DNA of 64,000 nt from Pseudevernia furfuracea (lineage: Eukaryota; Ascomycota; Lecanoromycetes; Lecanorales; Parmeliaceae): assembly GCA_022315425.1 (NCBI GenBank), contig JAIUPT010000036.1, positions 682,001 to 746,000 on the forward strand, in the 5' to 3' direction. The first letter of the stretch is position 1. Each line of letters starts with the position of its first letter. Below, one piece after another: positions 1 through 10,500 of this stretch. Made by a program: the position numbers and the translations under genes. Below the pieces are notes generated by a model. That model saw only the letters and a list, made by a program, of their open reading frames with translations, was not told where the DNA came from and did not search any database.

Positions 1-681
1 TCCTTTAGAGGCGAATTGCCATGATACTCGAAGATATATTGGCATGAAGACTCGGGTCACAGGCAGCAATCAGTGACCAGTGTCCCTAATTAGACTTATA
101 TGCTCTCTTGGGTTGAATCTCTGCAGGCTATAGAGTCTGCAGATAGCACAAACCACATTGAACTCGAGCCGTCCAACCAAGTTGCAAAGAGCAACAAGAA
201 TCCCCTTTCCCGAAATCTCGAAAGTAATTTACCATCAATGAGTGTCTGATATCCAAGAAGGTCCCAGAAGTCGGCATTGGAAAGAAGAACGTCCCCTGTG
301 TCGATGTCCTGTCCGAGCTGGTTTCTCGTATCGGCCACCGATGATTTCGGCATGAGACCTGCATTTGTGCAAAAAGTCAAAAAAACCATCAAAAAAAAAC
401 TAGCATTGAAGACCGCCAGTTTCCATGAGGTACTGCATGAGATACTACATGCGTTGACGATAAGACAGGCAGTCCACAGTCAGTCTAGTTTTCAAGACCC
501 CAGTCGCTCCCCTGTTGATGCCTCAGCGGATGCGACCTGCTTCAACAGCTGTCGCGGAGCCGCTGTCGAATTTTGGAGTCCATGAAACATGGAGCTAGCT
601 AGTCTCATCCCATGTTAGCAGAGTATTTGCCTATAAAGTATCCGGAGTCAGCATTTCTCTTTCGACACACGACCCGAACAA
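1..681. other. 3' flank of MFS gene, no confident gene
   Basis: No recognisable gene. A minus-strand open frame of about 98 codons (392 down to 96) has no family resemblance that I can see and could be chance or the tail of a spliced gene. An acceptor-like tract ending in GCAG lies just before it on the minus strand, so a small spliced gene is not excluded. Confidence 0.5.
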
Positions 682-2727
682 CTAGACAGCTCCAAGGGGC
701 AACAAAAAACCCCTTTTTGGCTCCCGGGAAATATCCCGCAACTTATACGATCGTCCGGAAAAATGAGAATTCGCTCCAAACGTACCGCGCTTTCGAAGTG
801 ATTTTCCAAAGACAAAGAACAAATAAGGTATCGGGATAAGGAGTACTCCAAAGAAGGCGAAGATGCTTGAGGCCCACGGAATGCCGAGTTGGTGATACAT
901 GGGATTGACGAACAGTGGGAATGAAGCCGCGAGAACTGATCGAAGAAAGGTGTTTGCCGCCACAGCGCTCGCGGCATATGTCTGGAAAGTGTCTATCAGA
1001 TAGTTCAGAGCGCTCTGGAAAATCGTGAAGAAGCCAAAACCCATCATGGTGGCACCGATACATGGTGCTATCCAAATAATGTTTCGACCGGATGTCCATC
1101 CGAAAACGAAGAGACCACCGGCAAAGAAGATGGATCCAAACATCATCGGAGGAAGGCGAGCTTCGGGGACGGCTTTGTTACCAGCGGCGACAAAGCGGCG
1201 ATTGTAGTAGCTCTGATTCAGAACATTTGCAGCTCCCCCCAGGAGAATACCAAAGAAAAGGGCAAGGAAAGGCAGCGCTCCCACAAGTAAGTTCCAACCG
1301 CGTTCTTCTTCAAACTCGATGGGAAATGCTGCAAGGTTGGCGTAAAGAATGCCATAAACAAAAGAAGCGTACAATGCCATGAAGAAGCAAATCGGTGTCA
1401 GCAGCATTTGAAACGGCCGTACACCAAACTTTACGGCCATCTCCTTCAAGGAGACACTGGATCATAATTCCACAGTCAGTATTGTCTATCTAAGGGGAGA
1501 AATCGAGGGTTGAAACAAGTTTCGAGAATAAAGACCTCCGAGACATGTCCCAAGACCTAAGACTTGGCCCGAGAGAGGAAATATGGACCCCAAAAACACT
1601 TACTCCCATTCTTCGAATTCTGCATGCAAAGCCCAGTTCCCAGTCTTGATTCGTAGTCTTCTTGCTTTGTAGACCAGAAGTCGTGATGGGTAGCTTTCAT
1701 CGAGTATAAGAACATCCAGAATGAGGATAGAGAACATGAAGATACCAGTGAGGTATTCTGTCCAGCGCCAACGAAGATAGCTCTGGACAACGGCGCCACC
1801 AACGATAGGTCCTAGAACTGGACCTCCTATAACCGCGAACGCATACCCGACTATGGCTGGTCCTCGCTGCGTTGGAGCCCAGATGTCGCCCAGCACACCG
1901 CCAGTGTTTGTGATTGGTGCCGACCCAAAAAGGCCTGCAAAGAATCGAGTGATGATGATGGTCTGAATGTCCTTGGCGGTGGCAGTCCCGAATGAGAAGA
2001 CTGCTGCAAGGAAGTACGGTATCAATACTGCTGGCTTGCGGCCAAATATTTCGCTCAGAGGGGCCCAGAGTAAAGGTCCAATACTAAAACCATAAAGTAG
2101 TACACTCAATCCGAGAAGAGACACTTCTGTCCCAACATTGAACTGTTCAGATATTTGATTGATTGCAGGGGAGTATACGCTACTGGCCCATGTGCTTCCC
2201 ATCTTGCAGTTCTACACGTCAGTATTTATGATTGGGAAAAGAGAACGAGCCGTGAAACGTGTTGGAAAGTCTACTCCGCGGCTTGACTTACGCCTTCAAA
2301 TATGTACCGATTAGAGAGAGGGGAAAGGGAGGGAACGACTTGCCGTCGTGAAGCCATAGAGTACTGTCGTGATCACCTTCTTTCTAAAAGGCCAATTGAT
2401 GGGTCTGTATGGGTCGTCTGGGCCATCGAAGTCAACGAGGACATCTGCGGTGGTTTTTGCATGTGATAGATGATGGTCAAAGACTGCACGTCTTTGTGTC
2501 AAGCTTTGAATGCGAGATATTCTACCGCTGCTGGTCGCTCTACATGCCGTGGTGTTATCGCCACCTTGGATATCCTCAGCGGTGTCTGCTTTTTCCAGAT
2601 CTGAAGGCCTCTTTGGACTTGAACTGCGACTGGTGTCCCCGGCGTCATGGAGGCCTGATTGGCTGGTAGTCTGGCGTTGCAAGAGACCCGGAGGAATTTT
2701 TGCTGGGGAGTCTAAAGGGGCGGACAT
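682..2727 (-). CDS. MFS multidrug transporter (DHA1/Tpo1-FluA type)
   Basis: Proton-antiport drug or polyamine exporter of the plasma membrane, by family. Three exons: 2727-2344, 2202-1604 and 1456-682, totalling 585 residues with all phases consistent. The first in-frame ATG before the conserved region is at 2727; the N-terminal ~120 residues are hydrophilic and Ser/Thr/Pro-rich, as usual in this subfamily. Family hallmarks include the segment leading into TM1 (NWPFRKKVITTVLYGFTT), the TM2-3 loop motif GRKPAV after LSEIFG, and the TM5 motif GPVLGPIVGG. The first intron (2203-2343) begins with GC rather than GT (donor GCAAGT) and joins TT to MGSTWASS in phase 0. The C-terminal ~35 residues after the last TM are longer than I expect for the family. 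Substrate cannot be inferred. Confidence 0.9.
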
Positions 2728-2911
2728 GGCCACTGTGACAATTGGCTGGGGAGGATTTCGATCCACCTGTGGCAAGACTGTGGGTGGTTGAGGTGGATAA
2801 AAGAAGAGGTGTGGGAGCAAAGTAAGTCATCATCATACCAACAGTAAAAAGTGGTGAAAGAAATTGAGAAAAAGAAAGTAAGATAAGAGAGAAGCATTAT
2901 TTCCTTACGAG

Positions 2912-3000
2912 TACTCCTCTTTGCAAAACCCTTGGCGGTGGTGGCGGGTAGGCGGGAGCGTCCCGCTGGCACCCTGCCCCGCAAATTTTTGCTGAAACCA
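2912..3000 (-). repeat. Dispersed repeat, copy 1 (inverted partner at 49.2 kb)
   Basis: On the minus strand this matches 49208-49279 with no mismatch over 72 bases, except that a 17-base GC-rich segment is inserted here (or deleted there). The core contains a GCGGGA-cgc-TCCCGC hairpin. It may be a fragment or end of a transposable element; no transposase is present nearby. Confidence 0.8.
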
Positions 3001-3191
3001 CCGCCAAATGCAAGCAGAAGGTATTTTCGTGATACATAAATGTAGAATCGTTCAGATCTGAGGCCGTATGTAGTCCATTAGCCGAAAAAGTCGGTGTAGC
3101 TTTCTTGTAGGCCCTCAAAGTCCTACACGTCGCTGTCGCTGTCGCCGTCGCCATGCCACCGCCGATATCAGAGCCAATTCGGGCCCAGTAT

Positions 3192-3312
3192 AGCCATTGC
3201 AGTCCATTGCAGTTATGTAGCCATTGCAGTCCATTGCGGTCATGAGATTTCAGGCATTGCACTCCATTGTAGTCCATTGCGGCCATGAGATTCCAGCCAT
3301 TACACTCCATTG
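3192..3312. repeat. CCATTGCAGT-type tandem repeat array
   Basis: Degenerate copies of CCATTGCAGT recur about ten times. In the right half they form a higher-order unit of roughly 45 bases that contains CCATTGCGG, CATGAGATT, CAG and CACTCCATTG and is present twice. Noncoding minisatellite-like sequence. Confidence 0.75.
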
Positions 3313-3599
3313 TTGAGAATCATCACTTGAGGCCGACAGGGAAGCTAAGTTATCCACAAGGCCTCTTTTACATTCAATGATCAACCACTTGAAGGTCGAC
3401 TTTGCTTCATTCAGAAAATATCATGGCAGAGGATTCTCTATCGGTTTTCTAGACTCCTTGTTCAGCAACCAAAGTAGAGTTACTTTCTCCGTCCACATCT
3501 TACGGCACGACACTGAGGTATTAACCGCCATGCCGTATTGCTTTAGAGATTACATAAAATGGCACAATATCTAACAATTAATGTATGACTGGGGCCTAC

Positions 3600-6500
3600 G
3601 ATTCCCTTTGTTTGTCCGTCTCCGTTATCGTGCTCTGAGCTTTGTAAAGAACGCCCTAGTTGCTGACGGTGTGGATATAGGCTCAAGGGCCCCTTGCTTT
3701 CTTTTTTCCTTTCAGTGCCCGCTGATACATCTTCTTGGCCTCAGCCCTCTTGCCCTGATTCTTATAGAGAAGACTCAAGTTGATGACGATATCGAGTGTG
3801 GATGTATGCTCAGGGCCCCCATGCTTTCTCGTATCCCTTCAGTGCCCGCTGAAACATCTTCTCGGCCTCAGCCATCTTGCCCTGATTCTTATAGACAATG
3901 CCCAAGTTGTTGACGGTGTGAAGTATAAATGTATGCTCAGGGCCCCATGCTTTCTCCTTTCCCTCCAGTGCCCGCTGATACATCTTCTCGGCCTCAGCCA
4001 TCTTGCCTTGATCTGCGTACAACAGTACAACAGTAGAGAACGCCTAGCAGATGAATTGCGTCTAATACTATTTCTTTCTCCTCGGTTTTGTTAAAGTCCA
4101 CCTCATCTTTTTCGTGACTTCTAATAATTTCTGCTATCTCGCCCATTGACACCCATCGAGAACACGCCTGCACGTGAGGAAGAAGTCGACGTTGCATAGC
4201 CGAGTAGTCCCGGGTCGATTCATCAGGTACAGACCACCCAACGGTAACGACAGCTAGCTGAGCTAGCTCCACTCTGGAATCTTCGCCTAGGGAATGGTAC
4301 GCTCATCTATGGATCACTGGATGAGTAGCATAGCTCGCTAGATCTTCAACTTCTTCAATTAACGAGTAGTTGCGTAGAAGCTGAATCGCCTTGGTGAATT
4401 CAAGCTCAGTACTTGCGATGTTTCCAATCCATTCTGACAATCTCCTCGCAGCGAGAGAGGACGCCCTATACGCTGCTATAAAAAGACCGTGTCACAGATC
4501 TCTGTTATCAAGGAATGCCCAGAGAAGGAGCAGGTTTGCCGCAGCCTTGTCCTTTTCCCGGACAGCATTGTAAGAGATATTCCATGTCGTTCCTACACTG
4601 CCATTGAAGTACTCTGGAAGTGGTGTGTGACCAAGACCTTGTGAGTCCATGAGCTCCTTTCATTGCTGCTCGTAGAATTCGAGATATTTCCCAATTTCAA
4701 CTCCGCTCTGCTGAAGATACGCATCGGCCTGGGCAATTGTCAGCGGCAGGCCGTCTAATTTACTGAACAAGCGCTCGCCCTGAACTGGATCTGTTATTAG
4801 GTTATCAGCTTCGACTTCTATATGATACTGACGAGTATATTCTACGTCTTACCATACTTTCTTTTAAACCAGCTTTGAAAGATAGCTTCGGTTTGATTTC
4901 TGTCAACCTTACCTAAATGCTGCGAATCCCCTAGCTGCTCTAAGATGGCCAGTCTGGTCGTAATAAGGACGGCTTCATGGTCGGCGCCAGAGAAGTACTG
5001 CTGTACGTCATATGTATCAGGGTCTGGATTGCGTCGATTGTACTCTTGGTCGACGTTATCAAAGATCAGCAGCCAGTTAGTATTGTCTGGCCGTGTAAGC
5101 CAAGCCATCACTTCTTTAACAACGATATTGAGGTCGTCACTATCACCTGCAGAATATGTCCTACTTGATTCAGATATCTGGCCTTCTGGAATCCTGCTTG
5201 CATAGCTTGCAGCGCTGCGTTTGAGGCTATCTTCGTTTCTTCCGTCTAGCCAGAACACAGAGCTGAATCTAAAACGATGTTGTCGCGCGAATTCAACGGC
5301 AAGCTGCGTCTTGCCTATACCGCCGAGACCGTGCAATGCAAAGATCTTTTGTCGACACCTCTGCCTCTGTGGAAGGAGCGCGTGTTCAAGCTTGGCCATC
5401 TCTATCGGTCGTTCGACGAAGGTACCCACTCTTGGGACGCCTTCAAGACTGAACACTGTTCGATATTTCCCAAAACCTACACGAAGAGCGATTTAGCTAC
5501 ATGACTGATGGAGTACGCCTTCAATATATACTTATGACTAACATTGTCTTTCTGCCACATTGTCCGCACATCTCTGCATCTGCTTGAGCACATTTTGTAA
5601 TTCAATGTATCGCCGAGTTGCTGCTGCAATCTCCTTCTTCTTTTTTGACTCTTCAAGTCCGATGTCCTTTAATCCGATATTGACGTTGAAACGGTAGTAT
5701 TGGTCGGTGTTGTCAAGATGTATCTTATCTCGTAGGAACCTTTTCGCCGACTGCTCTGTCTCGGTTGCGATCGCAACGAGAGTCGGTCCGATGTGGAAGA
5801 CGTCATCCTGAAATGGCTTCAATGAAGGGATATCGGTGTCAACCGACACCAGGCATTTGATTCTGCCCTCGAGCGGCTCGGGTCCCCACATCAGCTGAGC
5901 CTGGTTTCACATCTCCCACACTGGATTGTTCGCTTCCGTTGCTCCATCCACAAACTCCTCTTCAAACCGCCCGATAGTGATGGGATCGAAGAAGGAAGAC
6001 GCCGCCGAAGTTGCACGATATGCCTCCCAGATCTTGACGCTGTTCAAGAGGTCATTGTCACCACGTGGCGACTTGTAGCTCGTGAGGCACACGGTTTCGC
6101 TTGTCTGTTTGCTTGTCGCGCACACGAATCTGCATTGATCAACAGCTGGCGCACGAGGTGAGGTATGAGCCCAACCTACACCTTGCATGCGTCCGATGCA
6201 TCTTTCAGCAATGTATTCTCATGTAGTCCTTGCTTGGTGACAATCTCTTTCACAGCTCGCTGCAGCTCCTCGGAGTCGAATCTGCCTTGAATGTTGCCCT
6301 TTGTCGTCACTCGGTGTCTCCTCTTTTGAAAGACTCGGTCTGAAAGCGACAGGTAGGCGTTTATACACTCGTCGATGCTTAGCTTTAGTCGGCCGAGCAT
6401 GACCGCGATAAGCCTAGTCGGTCAGGATAAAAGTCCGCAGTCTACTCGTAATGTAACGACTGACCCGCCAGTGCTCGTTCCCCCAATCATATCAAAGTAG

Positions 6501-6625
6501 TCGCATGGCTTGGGAGGTGAGTCTGGATCGATGGTCTCCATGAGCTGCTCGAGGATGATAAGCGAAGACAAGCCGCGGACACCGCCGCCGTCAAGTGCAA
6601 GCAGGCGGAGCTCCTGACCTGGCAT
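3600..6625 (-). pseudogene. Patatin-NB-ARC-TPR NLR protein, disrupted
   Basis: Fungal NOD-like receptor of the patatin/NB-ARC/TPR class; Neurospora PLP-1, which drives germling cell death with SEC-9, has this architecture. From ATG 6625 the spliced frame runs 6625-6465, 6413-6180, 6129-5543, 5476-4853 and then from 4790; all intron phases agree. Patatin domain: DGGGVRG oxyanion loop, nucleophile motif GTSTG, and the dyad Asp in VDGA. NB-ARC: P-loop GLGGIGKT (about 5315) and a LLIFDNVD Walker-B-like strand. At least three 42-residue TPRs follow (about 4020-3650; EAEKMYQRAL). Breaks: in-frame TGA at 5907-5909, 4660-4662, 4492-4494 and 4303-4305, each where I expect Trp; a 16-base insertion made of two TGTTGTAC units just before the TPRs; a C5 instead of C4 tract at 3816-3820; and further frame loss after 3700. 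Probably a dead gene with intact splice sites. Confidence 0.85.
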
Positions 6626-7543
6626 AGCTGGAAAGCAGTGGCTACTTTTTTTATTGTAGGTAGAGGCTCGCGCCGACGTGTAAAATTGGCGGTGGAGAAG
6701 AAAGGTTGATTCAAACTGGCACCTACCGCAGGTAGAGTAGAGTAGCCCTGCTTCACAAGCCACCAGATTCAACCGTCTCTTATTGGCTACGGTAATTGGG
6801 GCAAGAATAAATGCTCGACGTGACCCGAAGAGACCACGCCAAACCCGACGGGGCCGCGCTTGGCCAGGAAGCAGGAAAGGGCGGACATTTCACCAGGACG
6901 CAGATTATTTATTATTTATTATTTATTTATTATTTATTGTTGGGTTCAGTTATGACGACGAATTGATGTCGGAAAAAGAAGATGAAAAATTAAAAGTTTC
7001 GGCAGTTCCAAGACCCTTCGCTTCCGACTCCGTGGCGTACGAGTATAAAATCATTAAAATGCCAATCCATTTAATTAATTATCCATAGAGTATTACGCTT
7101 AATCGCTTTGCGAATCATTGCGATATGTAAATCTCCAGAGCATGAATCATGAATCATCAATCATCAAGTCTTGCACAGAGACAGGCCAATTACATTCTTG
7201 GATCTGCATTGACTTTTGACGTTGAGTGTGGCCATGTTGCTGGATCTGAGCCATGCATCATGCAGATGAATAAAGACCGATATCCAGTGTTTGCCAAGAA
7301 TACGCTAAGCTTGATTCGTCTTCTCACAGTACTCGTAAGCGCAGGCACACTGGATCCGCGAGTACCTCTCTACTTCGAGTACCCCGTATCTTCAAGGCCA
7401 TTTTCGCTCCTTATTTGCATTGATTGATAGCTTTTTGTCAAAGCAGATGCCATTCCATAGCTCAATGTTTGGTGAGACCAACACACCCACCTCGAGCCTC
7501 CACTGTCTTTCCACGACTTGCCAGCTGGCCAGGCGCAAACACA
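6626..7543. other. Intergenic: divergent promoter region
   Basis: Lies between the 5' end of the broken NLR and the Cps1-like start. It contains an AT-rich TTATT-type microsatellite (about 6905-6940). No gene is seen. Confidence 0.6.
6905..6939. repeat. TTATTTAT microsatellite
   Basis: Imperfect run of TTA and TTTA units on the plus strand, in the intergenic space between two divergent genes. Confidence 0.8.
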
Positions 7544-10500
7544 ATGGCGGAGGAGAATCCAGATTTACAGGACAAACTGAAGCAGCTAGATGTTGAGCTT
7601 GAAGAGGGGGAAATAACACAGAAGGGCTACCAGAAGAGACGAACGCTCATCCTTTCCCAGTACCTCGCGCCTCCGGGTGAATCTGCTCGAGGCCTGCGCT
7701 TGCACTCCCCAGACGATACTGCCCATCCCACCAATGACGGATCACGTGCTGCCTCTCTCGCTGCCCTTACACAGCGCTCCCTTTCACCTCGGCCGGACAT
7801 GGCTCAGCCGAGTGCAAAAATGGCTGGCTCGGAGGCGACAATGGATGGTCAACACAGCTACGCCGGAGGACAACGAGGAGTTAGATATCCAAGCCCAGGG
7901 CCATCATCGAGTGGACAGGGCTCATACAGTTCACGACCAAGCCAAGAACAAGCTCGGGGTGATGGCCAATACGCCTTCAATCCTGCAAACGACGGCGCTT
8001 ACGGCGGGCAGCAAGGAGGGGACTACGGGAACGGCAGTCAGACCAGGCAGTCTACCATGTTAGATCAAGCCTACTTCTCAGACTTTGCAGGCGATCAGCA
8101 TGAAGCTCAGCGCGACAGCTATGGGGGTGGACCACAACGATACTCCACCGCCGATACATTTTCCCCAACAGCGAACATCGCACCTCCAATGTTGAGTAAT
8201 AGTGACCTACCTCTGCCTGGTACTATGAACCACCAATTACCCTTAGAGCCAAGAGAAGTTCCATTCGCTGTCTATGACCCTCATAATAGCAACATACCAA
8301 TGTCAAAGTTCGACAACATAGCCACCGTCTTACGCCATAGGGCTCGCACAAACCCCAAACAGCCTGCATACTGGGTACTGGATCAAAAAGGTAAAGAATT
8401 CTCATCGATTACCTGGGAGAAATTGGCGAGCAGGGCGGAAAAGGTCGCACAAGTTATCCGAGACAAAAGTAATTTATACAGAGGAGACCGCGTTGCCCTG
8501 ATATATCGCGATTCCGAGATCATAGACTTCGCTGTCGCCTTCATGGGCTGCTTCATCGCTGGCGTTGTGGCCGTTCCAATTAACGATTTCGACGTCTCAA
8601 CTACCAACCTTGCAGATTATCACAGACTCAATGTGATTCTCACGACGACGCAGGCCCACCTGGCGCTAACCACTGATGTGAACCTGAAAACTTTCCAACG
8701 AGATATAACAGCCAATAAGCTGAATTGGCCCAGGGGAGTAGAGTGGTGGAAAACAAATGAATTTGGGAGCTTCCACCCCAAGAAAAAGGACGAAATACCA
8801 CCTCTGATCGTTCCCGATCTCGCATACATCGAATTTTCTAGGGCTCCTACAGGCGACCTTCGAGGTGTCGTCATGAGCCACAGGACCATCATGCACCAGA
8901 TGGCTTGCCTCAGCTCCATGCTTCAGACCATACCTACCAATGGCAACGACACTTTTAATCCAAACCTTCGTGACAAGGCAGGACGGCCCATGACGGGATC
9001 AAACGCGGGAGAAATTTTGTTGAGTTACCTTGATCCTCGCCAAAGTATTGGTCTAATACTGGGACTGCTCTTCACTATTTATGGCGGCCACACTACCGTT
9101 TGGATGGAGGCCCGGGCGGTTGAGACCCCTGGTCTTTACGCGAATTTAATCACCAAGTACAAGGCAACGTTGATGATTGCGGACTATCCAGGTTTAAAAC
9201 GTGCAGCGTACAATTATCAGGCAGACCCTATGACAACGCGCAATTTCATGAAAAAATTTGAGCCCAATTTCTCGAGTGTTAAATTATGTTTGATTGATAC
9301 CCTGACGGTCGATAGTGAATTTCACGAGATTTTAGCGGACAGGTGGCTCCGACCTTTGAGGAATACAAGAGCGCGCGAACTTGTGGCTCCCATGCTCTGC
9401 CTTCCAGAACACGGTGGTATGGTAATAAGCGTACGTGATTGGCTTGGTGGCGAAGAGCGGATGGGTTGTTCACTGGGAACGCATTCTTCTGACGACGATG
9501 AGAGTCATGACGAGAAGAAGGATGCCAAGGCTGTTGTATCGGGGAACGCATACGGCAGTCTCATCGGTGGAGGCCCGAAGAAGCCGGCAGGCCCCAAAGC
9601 ACGAACAGAGCTGAGTGAGGTCCTACTGGACAAAGAGTCGTTGAAGACAAATGAGGTGGTGGTAGTGGCCATGGGCGATGAAGCCAGACGACGAGCAGGC
9701 AACGAGCCGGGGACGGTCCGAGTTGGGGCTTTTGGATACCCAATACCGGACGCAACTCTGGCAGTGGTAGACCCTGAAACGAGCTTACTTTGTACTCCTT
9801 ATGTGATTGGAGAGATCTGGGTTGACTCTCCCTCGCTGTCAGGTGGCTTCTGGGCGTTGCCTAAGCACACTGAAACCATCTTTCACGCTAGACCATACAA
9901 GTTCCAGGAAGGCAACCCTACTCCCATGGCTGTTGAGCCGGAATTTCTTAGGACTGGATTGCTCGGATGCGTCATTGATGGCAAGGTTTTCATATTGGGA
10001 CTCTATGAAGATCGCTTACGGCAGAAGGTTGAATGGGTGGAGCACGGCATGGAAGTAGCAGAGTACCGCTATTTCTTCGTTCAACACCTCATCATCAGCA
10101 TTATGAAGAACGTACCCAAGATCTACGATTGTACTGCCTTTGATGTGTATTCAAATGACGAACATCTACCAATTGTGTTGCTCGAATCGCATGCTGCTTC
10201 TACGGCGCCTACGACTTCTGGAGGACCACCTCGACAGCTCGATACTGCACTTTTAGACTCTTTGTCCGAGCGATGCATGGAGATTTTGTACCAAGAGCAT
10301 CACGTGCGAGTTTACTGTGTCATGATCACAGCTCCAAACACTTTGCCAAGAGTCGTCAAGAATGGTCGACGAGAAATTGGCAATATGCTATGCCGCAAAG
10401 AATTCGACTTGGGTTCCTTGCCCTGTGTACACGTCAAATTCGGTGTCGAGCGAGCTGTTTTGAACTTGCCTGTGGGCGTTGACCCTGTTGGCGGCATCTG

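Larger units (their letters stand above)
2728..3599. other. Intergenic region with repeats
   Basis: Upstream of the MFS gene and downstream of the broken NLR. It holds one copy of a dispersed repeat (2912-3000), a GTCGCT/GTCGCC trinucleotide stretch near 3128-3152 and a tandem array (3192-3312), all listed separately. No gene is seen; an open frame on the minus strand across 3310-2897 is just a translation of these repeats. Confidence 0.6.

Noticed and set aside
2897..3310. Minus-strand frame with repeated Cys/Asn/Gly/Leu motifs (NGLQWL)
   Set aside because: It is a translation of the noncoding tandem array and dispersed repeat.
3600..6625. Classical RIP as the cause of the NLR stops
   Set aside because: RIP favours CpA, which would turn TGG into TAG; all four stops are TGA.
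7424..7543. Upstream extension of the Cps1-like protein by 40 residues
   Set aside because: No homology-like sequence, and the first codons up to ATG 7544 look like 5' UTR.
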